Shown here: positions 1 to 7,252 of the stretch, piece by piece
Numbering within the stretch: the first letter of the stretch is position 1
Layout of the letters: each line of letters begins with the position of its first letter
From: Maribellus sp. YY47
GTDB taxonomy: Bacteria; Bacteroidota; Bacteroidia; Bacteroidales; Prolixibacteraceae
Length of the DNA: 64,000 bases
NCBI RefSeq assembly: GCF_023111095.1
Contig: NZ_JALGYW010000018.1
Span: 1-64,000, forward strand
Direction: 5' to 3'
The notes under the pieces: generated by a model
Database searches by the model: none
Seen by the model: the letters and a program-made list of their open reading frames with translations, nothing else
What the model was told of the DNA's origin: nothing
Program-made: the position numbers and the translations under genes

Positions 1-128
1 TCTCAGTGACAACTTGCAATTTAAAGGACATCGAATAGTCCTTCTGTGTACGCTTAACGTACTGTGAATGATTGATTTCTTTCATAACGCTACTTTTTGT
101 GTAACGCTATTTCAGGACGAGACAAAAT

Positions 129-842
129 ATGAATAGAAAAGTAGTAGTAATAATAATGACTTTTTTAATTGTTGCTTTAGTAGGCTGTAATAGCATAAAA
201 GTTGTAAGGGAAAAAACAGAGTGGTGTGATTTGTGGTGGGGAAACGAAGCAGATATTACGAAGCCCCGGGTGCTGTTTATCGGAAACTCTATTTCCAGAG
301 CTTATTTTCCTTATGCATCAGAAATATTGCATGATTTTGCTAACTGCGATCGTTATAGTTCTTCGCGAAGTATTACTGATCCTGCACTTTTGGAAGAGAC
401 CAAAATTGCGATGGCGAAATATGACCATGCTGTCATTGTTTTCAATAATGGCCTTCACGGCTGGCATCTTTCAGGTTCTGAATACGAAGACGGGTTACGT
501 AAATATGTTAAGTTTTTAAAGTCTAGGAAAGCAAAAAATTGTAAGTTAATTTATGCACTTATAACACCTGTGTCGTCAGGAGAAGCTGGTGTTAAACTAG
601 ACCCGGGAAAGAATGGAATAGTGCTGGAGCGAAACCAGATTGCCGAAACGATTATGAAAGAAAACAACATCGATGTTATCGATTTATATGGGCTAATGGA
701 GCCAGAGTTGGAGAAATATAGTATTGAAAAAGGAGATTTGCATTATAACAGTGATGGTTACAAACGAATTGCCAATGCCCTTTTCCTATTAATTGTTTTG
801 CAAAGTTGCGCTGAGATAAAATATCTATCATCATGCCTTTAG
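129..842 (+). CDS. SGNH/GDSL-hydrolase-like lipoprotein
   Basis: A 237-residue predicted lipoprotein. Residues 1-20 form a signal peptide with a hydrophobic stretch and the lipobox LVGC, so the mature protein would be acylated at Cys20 and exported. The block VLFIGNSISRAY (about residues 49-60) resembles SGNH block I with the nucleophilic serine in GNS, and GDLHYNSDGYKRIA near the C-terminus resembles block V with the Asp-x-x-His pair (here D-L-H). This suggests an esterase or acetylhydrolase acting on polysaccharide or lipid, but the substrate cannot be told. The last 15 or so residues (LIVLQSCAEIKYLSSCL) do not look like a normal SGNH end and may reflect a small C-terminal change. The gene stands alone; the 128 bases before it hold no clear promoter and nothing else I can name. 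Confidence 0.75.
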   Translation: MNRKVVVIIMTFLIVALVGCNSIKVVREKTEWCDLWWGNEADITKPRVLFIGNSISRAYFPYASEILHDFANCDRYSSSRSITDPALLEETKIAMAKYDHAVIVFNNGLHGWHLSGSEYEDGLRKYVKFLKSRKAKNCKLIYALITPVSSGEAGVKLDPGKNGIVLERNQIAETIMKENNIDVIDLYGLMEPELEKYSIEKGDLHYNSDGYKRIANALFLLIVLQSCAEIKYLSSCL

Positions 843-986
843 ATGTGATTTGATTTTCCATGATTATAAATTTTGAATTCATGGATAACTACTTGCAATG
901 GAATACGATAGTTGCAATGGGAGGAGTATTTTTTATTTGCAAAAGAAGATCAAAAAATAATTCATTTTGTATGCAAAATATATGCA

Positions 987-1026
987 AATAAAAAAGAGTC
1001 ACAAGAAATAAACCTTGTAACTCTTT
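987..1026 (-). terminator. Rho-independent terminator of the tRNA-Ser/tRNA-Pro transcript
   Basis: Positions 993-1005 and 1014-1026 form a 13-bp stem with one G-T pair around an 8-base loop. On the minus strand it is followed by a T-rich run. It lies about 10 bases beyond the 3' end of tRNA-Pro, so it ends the two-tRNA transcript. Confidence 0.75.
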
Positions 1027-1036
1027 GATTTTCAAG

Positions 1037-1111
1037 TCGGGATACCAGGATTCGAACCTGGGACCCCCTGCTCCCAAAGCAGGTGCGCTAACCGGACTGC
1101 GCTACATCCCG
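1037..1111 (-). tRNA. tRNA-Pro (anticodon TGG)
   Basis: The minus strand folds as a 75-base tRNA: acceptor stem CGGGATG with TATCCCG, D arm GCGC/GCGC, anticodon stem CCTGC/GCAGG with loop TTTGGGA (anticodon TGG), T arm CCAGG-TTCGAAT-CCTGG, and discriminator A. CCA is not encoded. It lies 12 bases after tRNA-Ser and is probably co-transcribed with it. Confidence 0.97.
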
Positions 1112-1122
1112 AATTATTTATC

Positions 1123-1210
<88 letters not shown>

Positions 1211-1307
1211 AGAATAGGATTAACGTTGCTAAATTTCATCTCGCCTCTCAGCGAATTCATTTTAACTTTATCACAATTTCAAAAAACGCGTTGTTTTTTC
1301 GTGCGTG

Positions 1308-1338
1308 CAAAAGTAGAAATTGTTTTAATATTGGCAAA
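1308..1338 (-). promoter_or_regulatory. Bacteroidota-type promoter for the tRNA-Ser/tRNA-Pro unit
   Basis: On the minus strand TTTG (1338-1335) is followed after 19 bases by TACTTTTG (1315-1308), which matches the Bacteroidota -33/-7 consensus TTTG and TAnnTTTG with normal spacing. Transcription would begin near 1301, about 90 bases before the tRNA-Ser 5' end. The rest of the 424-base gap 1211-1634 holds nothing else I can identify. Confidence 0.75.
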
Positions 1339-1634
1339 GCTTTTACCTAAAAAAACGAAACTTTTTTTCGTGGCAGTTTCTCCTAATTCTATAGGTAATT
1401 CATAAATGATTTTATATCAATTATTAGCACTCAAAATGCATAGAATCGTTAATCTATTTGTTTTTTATCTGTTTTATTTTCTTCTGTACGAATTCTCCGA
1501 CAAAGCGGATCTTTAAAATGGTGGAGTAGTATTAGTAATAGTTTGTTTATATATCGGCAATTAAGTTTAAACAAAATACTAATAGGTGTGTTATTGTTCT
1601 TGTTGAAAACAGAAAACAAATAAATAAGTGCGCA

Positions 1635-2357
1635 ATGAAAATTGATATTCAAAATAAAAAGCTGAATGGAGTCAACGGATCTCATTCGAACGGACATTCA
1701 AATCATCATGATAATGGTTATGATGTGATAGGAGATAATCATGTCGGGACTTCGATTGATACACCAATGAGAGCTGATGCTTTTGAGCGTTCGGATGAAG
1801 AGAAAATGGTCATAATTGAAGATCGTTTCAGAGAAATAATGGAAGTAATGGGGTTGGACCTTACGGATGATAGTTTGCGTGGCACTCCACACCGCGTGGC
1901 GAAAATGTTCGTTAAAGAAGTATTTTACGGACTCAATCCGGAAAATAAGCCCAAAATTTCGGTTTTTGAAAACAAATTCAAGTATGGTGAAATGTTGGTT
2001 GAGAAGAATATTAATATGAATTCAACTTGCGAACACCATTTTTTGCCGATTGTTGGTAAAGCCCATGTCGCCTATATATCAAATGGAGAAGTGATCGGTT
2101 TAAGCAAGATCAACCGGATTGTTGATTATTATGCTCGTCGTCCACAGGTACAGGAGCGACTTACGGTTCAGATCGCTAACGAATTGAAGAAAGTATTAAA
2201 GACCGATGATGTGGCGATTGTAATTGATGCCAAACACATGTGTGTATCTTCCCGTGGAATTCAGGATGAAAGCAGCAGCACGGTAACGGCAGAATATTCA
2301 GGTCGGTTTAAAGAACGTTCGACACGCGAAGAATTTCTGAAATACATCGGCTTATAA
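1635..2357 (+). CDS. folE: GTP cyclohydrolase I
   Basis: Converts GTP to 7,8-dihydroneopterin triphosphate, the first step to folate/pterins (and, in many bacteria, queuosine). The catalytic core covers about residues 55-240. Cys132 and His135 in TCEHHFLP and Cys203 in HMCVSSRG are the zinc ligands; the 71-residue spacing equals that of E. coli FolE (Cys110, Cys181). [20 protein letters not shown] and [10 protein letters not shown] are also standard. The first 50 or so residues are an added His/Asn/Gly-rich tail ([13 protein letters not shown]) absent from the usual enzyme; it could be an artefact of start choice, but reading continues openly and an in-frame ATG for residue 45 would give a shorter form. 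It stands alone between the tRNAs and glyA. Confidence 0.95.
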   Translation: MKIDIQNKKLNGVNGSHSNGHSNHHDNGYDVIGDNHVGTSIDTPMRADAFERSDEEKMVIIEDRFREIMEVMGLDLTDDSLRGTPHRVAKMFVKEVFYGLNPENKPKISVFENKFKYGEMLVEKNINMNSTCEHHFLPIVGKAHVAYISNGEVIGLSKINRIVDYYARRPQVQERLTVQIANELKKVLKTDDVAIVIDAKHMCVSSRGIQDESSSTVTAEYSGRFKERSTREEFLKYIGL

Positions 2358-2490
2358 TTCTTTTGCAACGCTGGAAAATCGAATTCAAAACGATTCTGAA
2401 AATTGTCTGTTTGGGGTATTGTAGATTAATTGTTTAAAAATTATATCCATTTTCTCAGATCAGCCAATTAACGACTGCTTTTATTTATAT

Positions 2491-2498
2491 TACCTTTG
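2491..2498 (+). promoter_or_regulatory. -7 promoter box of glyA
   Basis: TACCTTTG fits TAnnTTTG and lies 27 bases before the glyA ATG. No good -33 TTTG is visible at the expected distance. It decides the start of glyA, because an in-frame upstream TTG (2496) lies inside this box. Confidence 0.55.
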
Positions 2499-2525
2499 TG
2501 CTTTAAAAATTTAAGATTCAAGGAA

Positions 2526-3806
2526 ATGAAGAGAGACACTTTGGTATTTGACATTATAAAGAAGGAGCACGAGCGCCAGTTGAGCGGTATTGAGTTGATC
2601 GCTTCTGAAAACTTTGTAAGCGAGCAGGTTCTCGAAGCCATGGGCTCGGTAATGACCAACAAATATGCAGAAGGATATCCGGGTAAAAGGTATTATGGAG
2701 GTTGTCAGTTTGTAGACCAAACTGAACAATTGGCTATCGATCGCATCAAAGAAATTTACGGTGCAGAATGGGCCAATGTACAACCACACTCCGGAGCTCA
2801 GGCTAATGCTGCTGTTTTAAGTGTGATTTTGAATCCGGGTGATTCTTTTCTGGGGCTGGACCTTTCTCACGGAGGTCACCTTTCTCACGGATCACCGGTA
2901 AACTCGTCGGGTATACTTTATAACCCGATTGCCTACAAAGTAAAAGAGGATACCGGTTTGGTGGATTACGATGAAATGGAAGCGCTGGCTATCGAGCACA
3001 AACCCAAATTGATCATCGGAGGTGCCTCGGCATACAGTCGTGAATGGGATTACAAACGCATGCGCGAGATTGCCGATAAAGTGGGGGCTTTGTTTATGGT
3101 AGATATGGCACATCCCGCCGGGTTAATTGCTGCCGGCTTGCTCGACAATCCTTTAAAATATGCACATGTTGTTACTTCAACAACTCATAAAACATTGCGT
3201 GGTCCGCGTGGTGGAATTATATTAATTGGAAAAGATTTCGAAAATCCATGGGGTATTACCACAAAAAAAGGTGAAGTTCGTACTATGTCTTCATTGCTTG
3301 ATTCTGCGGTTTTCCCCGGACAGCAAGGTGGTCCGCTGGAGCATGTAATTGCAGCCAAAGCAGTGGCTTTTGGTGAAGCTCTCCAACCGGAATATAAAGA
3401 ATATCAGACTCAGGTAAAAAAGAATGCCGCTGTTATGGCGCAGGCTTTTGTAGATTTAGGCTACAAAGTTATTTCGGGAGGTACTGACAACCATTCAATG
3501 TTGATTGACTTACGGACCAAGTATCCTCAAATCACAGGAAAAATGGTAGAGAATACTATCGTTAACGCAGAAATTACTGTGAACAAAAACATGGTTCCTT
3601 TCGATAGTCGTTCACCTTTCCTGACTTCAGGTTTGCGCGTTGGTACACCTGCCATTACAACGCGTGGTGTTAAAGAGGATTTAATGCCCGTGATTGTTCA
3701 GTTAATCGATGATGCAATTGCCCACATCGAAGACGAAAAAATGATCAAGTCAATTGGTGAAAAGGTTCACCTTCTAATGAAAGATTATCCGTTGTTCGCA
3801 TACTAG
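2526..3806 (+). CDS. glyA: Serine hydroxymethyltransferase
   Basis: PLP enzyme that interconverts serine and glycine with transfer of a one-carbon unit to tetrahydrofolate. It is 426 residues long, normal for the family. The start at 2526 (MKRDTLVFD) is chosen because a longer frame would begin inside the promoter -7 box and because the family begins just before the ELIASENF motif. The PLP lysine is Lys222 in [12 protein letters not shown]; Asp193 and His196 (VDMAHPAG) match E. coli Asp200 and His203. Downstream is a strong terminator. Together with folE it serves one-carbon metabolism, although each appears to have its own transcript. Confidence 0.97.
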   Translation: MKRDTLVFDIIKKEHERQLSGIELIASENFVSEQVLEAMGSVMTNKYAEGYPGKRYYGGCQFVDQTEQLAIDRIKEIYGAEWANVQPHSGAQANAAVLSVILNPGDSFLGLDLSHGGHLSHGSPVNSSGILYNPIAYKVKEDTGLVDYDEMEALAIEHKPKLIIGGASAYSREWDYKRMREIADKVGALFMVDMAHPAGLIAAGLLDNPLKYAHVVTSTTHKTLRGPRGGIILIGKDFENPWGITTKKGEVRTMSSLLDSAVFPGQQGGPLEHVIAAKAVAFGEALQPEYKEYQTQVKKNAAVMAQAFVDLGYKVISGGTDNHSMLIDLRTKYPQITGKMVENTIVNAEITVNKNMVPFDSRSPFLTSGLRVGTPAITTRGVKEDLMPVIVQLIDDAIAHIEDEKMIKSIGEKVHLLMKDYPLFAY

Positions 3807-3841
3807 GATTGATTATTTGAAGTTTATAAGATATGTATATG

Positions 3842-3866
3842 CCCCGGGAGGTTTCCCGGGGTTTTT
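3842..3866 (+). terminator. Rho-independent terminator of glyA
   Basis: CCCCGGGA (3842-3849) pairs with TCCCGGGG (3854-3861) around a 4-base loop, followed by TTTTT. It starts 35 bases after the glyA stop. Confidence 0.92.
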
Positions 3867-3931
3867 ATTTATCAATAACTGAAGAACGCTAAACGGAGTT
3901 TTTATAAAACTTAATTTTATACTTTTGTCGG

Positions 3932-4678
3932 GTGCAAAAATTAGGCGAAATATATCGGAAGAATGTGTACGGAGTGATGGGAACTCTTGTTTTTCATATC
4001 CTCCTGTTTACAGCTTTTCTATTGGCCGATATCGACAAGAAGGGGAATATTAAGGAAGAAGTTATTTTGATTGAGTTTCCGGATAATATTCCTGAACCGG
4101 AAATCACGGAAGAAGAGGAACCCGAACAACAGGAACCCGAACAACAGGAAGTTTCGCCCCGGACAGTAAATAATCAGACAAACATTGCTTCCAATCGCTC
4201 TGCGCGGGAAAATATCACAACCTCAAAAGACGAATTCTTCGATAATGAATATTTGAAGGAAGTGGAAGCCGCCAAACAACTGTCATCGAGTGTGAGTAAC
4301 AATCTTTCAAAAGATGTTGTTGATTTGAGCGAAATAAAGATGCCGGTTGAGACGACAGAAGGTATGGACAAAGATTCGATAAAGAATGTGATCTATGCCG
4401 GTGAAAGCAACATTACGTATTACCTGGAGAACAGATATCATGTAAGTTTACCTGTTCCTGTTTATCTGGCGCAGGGTGGAGGAACTGTTATCGTTGACAT
4501 AAAAGTTAATCGCCAGGGCACTGTGGTGGATGCAGTTGCGAGAAAGAATAACTCGATTCGGGATCAACAAATATTCCTTTATGCACAGGAGGCAGCATCG
4601 CGCACTATTTTTAACGCCGATGACAGTGCTCCATCCATCCAGAAAGGGACGATTCAATACACTTTCGTTGCCCAGTAA
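3932..4678 (+). CDS. TonB-like protein
   Basis: A 248-residue single-pass inner-membrane protein. A short cytoplasmic head is followed by one membrane helix (about residues 17-33, MGTLVFHILLFTAFLLAD), an acidic, proline/glutamine-rich linker (EPEQQEPEQQ) that would span the periplasm, and a C-terminal domain (about 160-248, with GGGTVIVDIKVNRQGTVVDA) like the TonB C-terminal fold. It probably carries energy or signals from ExbBD-type proteins to outer-membrane receptors, or has a structural role; no exbB/exbD is nearby. The start is GTG 3932, with a -7-like TACTTTTG at 3920-3927 just upstream, so the mRNA may be leaderless; ATG 3977 is the alternative but removes the cytoplasmic head. Confidence 0.8.
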   Translation: MQKLGEIYRKNVYGVMGTLVFHILLFTAFLLADIDKKGNIKEEVILIEFPDNIPEPEITEEEEPEQQEPEQQEVSPRTVNNQTNIASNRSARENITTSKDEFFDNEYLKEVEAAKQLSSSVSNNLSKDVVDLSEIKMPVETTEGMDKDSIKNVIYAGESNITYYLENRYHVSLPVPVYLAQGGGTVIVDIKVNRQGTVVDAVARKNNSIRDQQIFLYAQEAASRTIFNADDSAPSIQKGTIQYTFVAQ

Positions 4679-4725
4679 TTTTCATGTTAATAAATTAAGT
4701 CTTTAACATGATTTAACACGTTTCC

Positions 4726-4757
4726 TTTGTTGGAAAAGCACATCCGCTTTATCTTTG
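4726..4757 (+). promoter_or_regulatory. Consensus promoter with no gene behind it
   Basis: TTTG (4726-4729), 20 bases, then TATCTTTG (4750-4757): a near-perfect Bacteroidota promoter. It lies between the TonB-like gene and the sigma gene, and leads into a short stretch ending at the terminator 4813-4850. Confidence 0.75.
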
Positions 4758-4763
4758 TGTCAC

Positions 4764-4850
4764 GTTTATTTTCATAAGTTTAGGTTTAGTTAGGTTAGTT
4801 AGTTTAATGAGAAAAGGATGGGTTGTTGAACCCGTCCTTTTTGTTTTTAT
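4764..4850 (+). ncRNA. Candidate small RNA (or tiny-peptide transcript)
   Basis: About 85 bases between a consensus promoter (4726-4757) and a strong terminator hairpin. The 5' part is a T/G/A-rich stretch with repeated GTTTAG/GTTAG units (about 4780-4803). The only open frame starts at ATG 4807 and would give 17 residues (MRKGWVVEPVLFVFIPP), but it runs through the terminator stem and its stop lies beyond it, so it is probably not translated. The ends are inferred from the promoter and terminator. The rest of the 4679-5040 gap is AT-rich and holds the sigma-gene promoter at its right end. Confidence 0.5.
4813..4850 (+). terminator. Rho-independent terminator of the candidate small RNA
   Basis: A 12-bp stem (4813-4824 with 4829-4840, one G-T pair, GTTG loop) followed by TTTTTGTTTTT. 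Confidence 0.88.
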
Positions 4851-5000
4851 ACCCCCTTGAACATATTTTCAGCACTTTCTCTACTTTTTTTAAGATAATT
4901 TTTATCTTTATCTTTTATTGTAATTCCTTGTTTATTAGCTTAATTGATGTTTTTGTATGGGCTGATCGATAAAGTTGTGAATAGAATAGTTATAAATAAA

Positions 5001-5034
5001 GGGTTACCTTTTACACAATAAACGAATAATATAA
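5001..5034 (+). promoter_or_regulatory. Putative ECF-type promoter of the sigma/anti-sigma operon
   Basis: GGGTTACCTTTT (5001-5012), 11 bases, then GAATAATATAA (5024-5034), 6 bases before the sigma ATG. The same 12-mer and GAATA at the same spacing precede the double-glycine peptide gene at 10182-10214. It does not look like the housekeeping TTTG/TAnnTTTG promoter. I infer that it is the promoter recognised by the sigma factor encoded next to it (autoregulation). Confidence 0.55.
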
Positions 5035-5040
5035 TAGAAC

Positions 5041-5628
5041 ATGATAAACTATACGGATGCGCAAATCCTGAAAGGAATCTTAAGGCATGATAATTTAATT
5101 TTACAGTACATCTATAAGCAGTACTATTATAAAGTAAATTATTTCATTAAGAAGAACCAGGGTAGTGAAGATGATGCCAGTGACATTTTTCAGGAAGCCA
5201 TTATCGTGATTTACAGAAAATTAAAGGAAAATGATTTAATTTTCGAAAAGAGTTCTTTTCAAGGCTATTTATTTTCGGTTTGCAGATTTCTATGGTTGAA
5301 GCAACTAGAAAAACGACGGATTGAGAAAGAGAAACTAAATGATTCGTTACCCTACCAGGAAGATATTTACGATGATAATCTGGTAGAATTGGTAGATAAA
5401 AACGAAAAGTACGGTTTATATCAGAAGCATTTTAAAACCCTTAGTTCTGATTGCCAGAAGTTGCTGCAACTATTTTTCGAAAAAGTCTCACTTAAAGAAA
5501 TTGCAAGTATTATGGGATTTAAAACGGAGAAATATGCAAAAACCCGAAAGTTCAAGTGTAAAGAGCTGCTTATAAGAAGAATTAAGCAAGATACAGAATT
5601 TAAAAAAATACTTGAAGATGACACCTAA
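5041..5628 (+). CDS. Sigma-70 family (ECF-like) RNA polymerase sigma factor
   Basis: A 195-residue sigma factor with only regions 2 and 4. Region 2 covers about residues 20-95 (core-binding DASDIFQEAIIVIYRKL at about 46-62) and region 4 about 130-185, with the helix-turn-helix KVSLKEIASIMGFKTEKYAKTRKFKCKELL. Its stop overlaps the start of the next gene by 11 bases, so the two are translationally coupled. The next gene encodes a membrane protein with repeated anti-sigma-like modules, the usual sigma/anti-sigma order. A shared promoter motif suggests that it drives its own operon and the small peptide gene at 10258. It is not closely similar to the sigma factor at 50267-50800. Confidence 0.9.
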   Translation: MINYTDAQILKGILRHDNLILQYIYKQYYYKVNYFIKKNQGSEDDASDIFQEAIIVIYRKLKENDLIFEKSSFQGYLFSVCRFLWLKQLEKRRIEKEKLNDSLPYQEDIYDDNLVELVDKNEKYGLYQKHFKTLSSDCQKLLQLFFEKVSLKEIASIMGFKTEKYAKTRKFKCKELLIRRIKQDTEFKKILEDDT

Positions 5629-7126
5629 AACAGAATTAATTGGACGCATTGAAGACTATTGTTTAGACTTAATGGACGCGCAGCAAAAAATTGAATTCGA
5701 AAAAGAACTGGAATTCGCTCAAGAGCTGAAAGAAGAAGTAGAACTTCATAAAAATCTACAAGCCGCAGTGCTGGAAATGGACGTGTTAAACCTCAAAGGC
5801 AAACTCCAGGAAATTCAGGAGGAAGCAAAGTCAGAGAATCATAAAAACGGTTCATTCGCGTTACTCGAGGATTTAGAAGAAATTCATGAGCTGACAGATG
5901 AATTGACGTTTGAAGAGCTGATTGACAGCTTCGAAGCGTTACCTAAAGTTCATGTTTATCAACATGGAAAGACAAGTAACGAGAATATTCATCATTTCTA
6001 CAAAGAACAGAGTGAAAACAGCGTTGAGGTCAACGGTTTCGATGAAGAATTGAACGGTTTTGACTTTGAAGATATGGAAGGGCTGGAGGAAGCTATTCTG
6101 GAGGCCGATATAATGAACTTCAGGGAAACCCTTCAGCAGGTTGCGAAATCAGTTGAACCACAATATTCTGCCGAAGAAATAGATGAATATTTAAACGGAG
6201 AAATGGGAGACGACATTCTGGCTGAGTTTGAAGCTGAAATGAAGCAAAATAAGCAATTACGTGACGAAGTAAATCTGCACATGGAATTGGAAGCTGCACT
6301 TGGAGAATTTGATGTAATGCAGCTAAGAAACGAAATGAGCAATATCATGGAAGCAGAAACTTCCTGGAATGTAAGTGAAAGCACAATTGAAGACTTTATC
6401 GACGGAATTCTGGAAGAAGACCTGTTGGAAGAGTTTGGTGCTGAATTAAAAGAAAATACTGATCTGATGGCTGAAGTTGCCCTGCGGGAGAATATCAATG
6501 CAGCCATAGGAGAGAAAGATATTATATCGTTACGAGATCGATTGACAGATGCACGCCGAGGAGCTGAAAAGCAAGAAGTAAAATCGATCGTAATGCCACG
6601 ATTCGATGTTCAGTCAACCCGATTCTGGCGGAACAGTGTTGCAATGATCATTGTTTTGATCGGTCTCGCGGGGATTTTAAATACCGGAATGCAGTCGACT
6701 GAAAGAACCTACGACAAATACTTCGAGACTCCTGCATGGGCTTCTGAACGTTCTCTGAGCTCGAGTCTGGACGCCATACAAACGGCAAAGATTTATTTCC
6801 AGCAGTCGGAGTATGATAAAGTGTTGGGAATATTGGAGAATGTAAATCCACAGCAGGACGAAGCGTTTGTGGTTCAATTTTATAAAGGATTAAGTTATCA
6901 GAATTTAAATCAGTTCGACAAAGCAATTCAAGAGTATGGTAAGGTTATAAATCATGGAAATAACCTGTTTGTAGAAGAGGCGGAATGGTACAAATCGCTG
7001 TGTTACCTGAAAGAGAATAAAAAGAGTGAAGCAAGAAATGAGCTCTTGGCAGTAATTGACCGAAAAGGACATTACCAAAAAGATGCAAAAGCAATACTTC
7101 GAAAACTTAAGTACACGTTTAAATAA
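5618..7126 (+). CDS. Putative membrane anti-sigma factor with triplicated cytoplasmic module and periplasmic TPRs
   Basis: 502 residues, starting at ATG 5618 and overlapping the sigma stop by 11 bases. No family name is certain. The N-terminal 315 residues are acidic and contain a 60-residue module three times (about 8-66, 183-245, 253-314), each of the form I-[ED]-[DE]-[YF], a Glu/Leu-rich helix, E-V-x-L-x, A-[AV]-[LI]-x-[EK]-x-D-[VI], L-[KR]-x-[KRE]-[LM]. A fourth half-copy (about 153-176, EEAILEADIMNFRETLQQV) lies in the linker. This helical pattern resembles the N-terminal part of Bacteroidota anti-sigma factors. One membrane helix follows at about 340-357 (VAMIIVLIGLAGILNTG), then a C-terminal TPR region (about 389-498) that would face the periplasm. 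Inference: it holds the sigma factor at the membrane and senses a periplasmic partner, possibly the CHAT protein. Confidence 0.75.
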   Translation: MTPKTELIGRIEDYCLDLMDAQQKIEFEKELEFAQELKEEVELHKNLQAAVLEMDVLNLKGKLQEIQEEAKSENHKNGSFALLEDLEEIHELTDELTFEELIDSFEALPKVHVYQHGKTSNENIHHFYKEQSENSVEVNGFDEELNGFDFEDMEGLEEAILEADIMNFRETLQQVAKSVEPQYSAEEIDEYLNGEMGDDILAEFEAEMKQNKQLRDEVNLHMELEAALGEFDVMQLRNEMSNIMEAETSWNVSESTIEDFIDGILEEDLLEEFGAELKENTDLMAEVALRENINAAIGEKDIISLRDRLTDARRGAEKQEVKSIVMPRFDVQSTRFWRNSVAMIIVLIGLAGILNTGMQSTERTYDKYFETPAWASERSLSSSLDAIQTAKIYFQQSEYDKVLGILENVNPQQDEAFVVQFYKGLSYQNLNQFDKAIQEYGKVINHGNNLFVEEAEWYKSLCYLKENKKSEARNELLAVIDRKGHYQKDAKAILRKLKYTFK

Positions 7127-7161
7127 ATTTTGATCGGTCAAAAGTAGATTGATTCAATTTT

Positions 7162-7252
7162 AAATACACATTCACCTTAAAGATTGAATCGAGAAACAAA
7201 ATCGACATACACATTCAACGGAAATAGATTTATTCGTAAAATACACATTCAC
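7162..7252. repeat. Three copies of a 14-bp repeat (AAATACACATTCAC)
   Basis: AAATACACATTCAC occurs exactly at 7162-7175 and 7239-7252, with a diverged copy (ACATACACATTCAA) at 7205-7218. The last copy overlaps the stop codon of the CHAT gene. A fourth exact copy, inverted, is at 10215-10228. In the sense of the CHAT mRNA they read GTGAATGTGTATTT and lie in its 3' untranslated region. Confidence 0.8.

Noticed and set aside
11-920. ACTTGCAAT at 12-20 and again at 891-899, with GTTGCAATGG at 911-920, flanking the first lipoprotein gene
   Set aside because: The match is only nine bases in AT-rich DNA with no inverted ends, integrase or target duplication, so there is no case for a mobile cassette.
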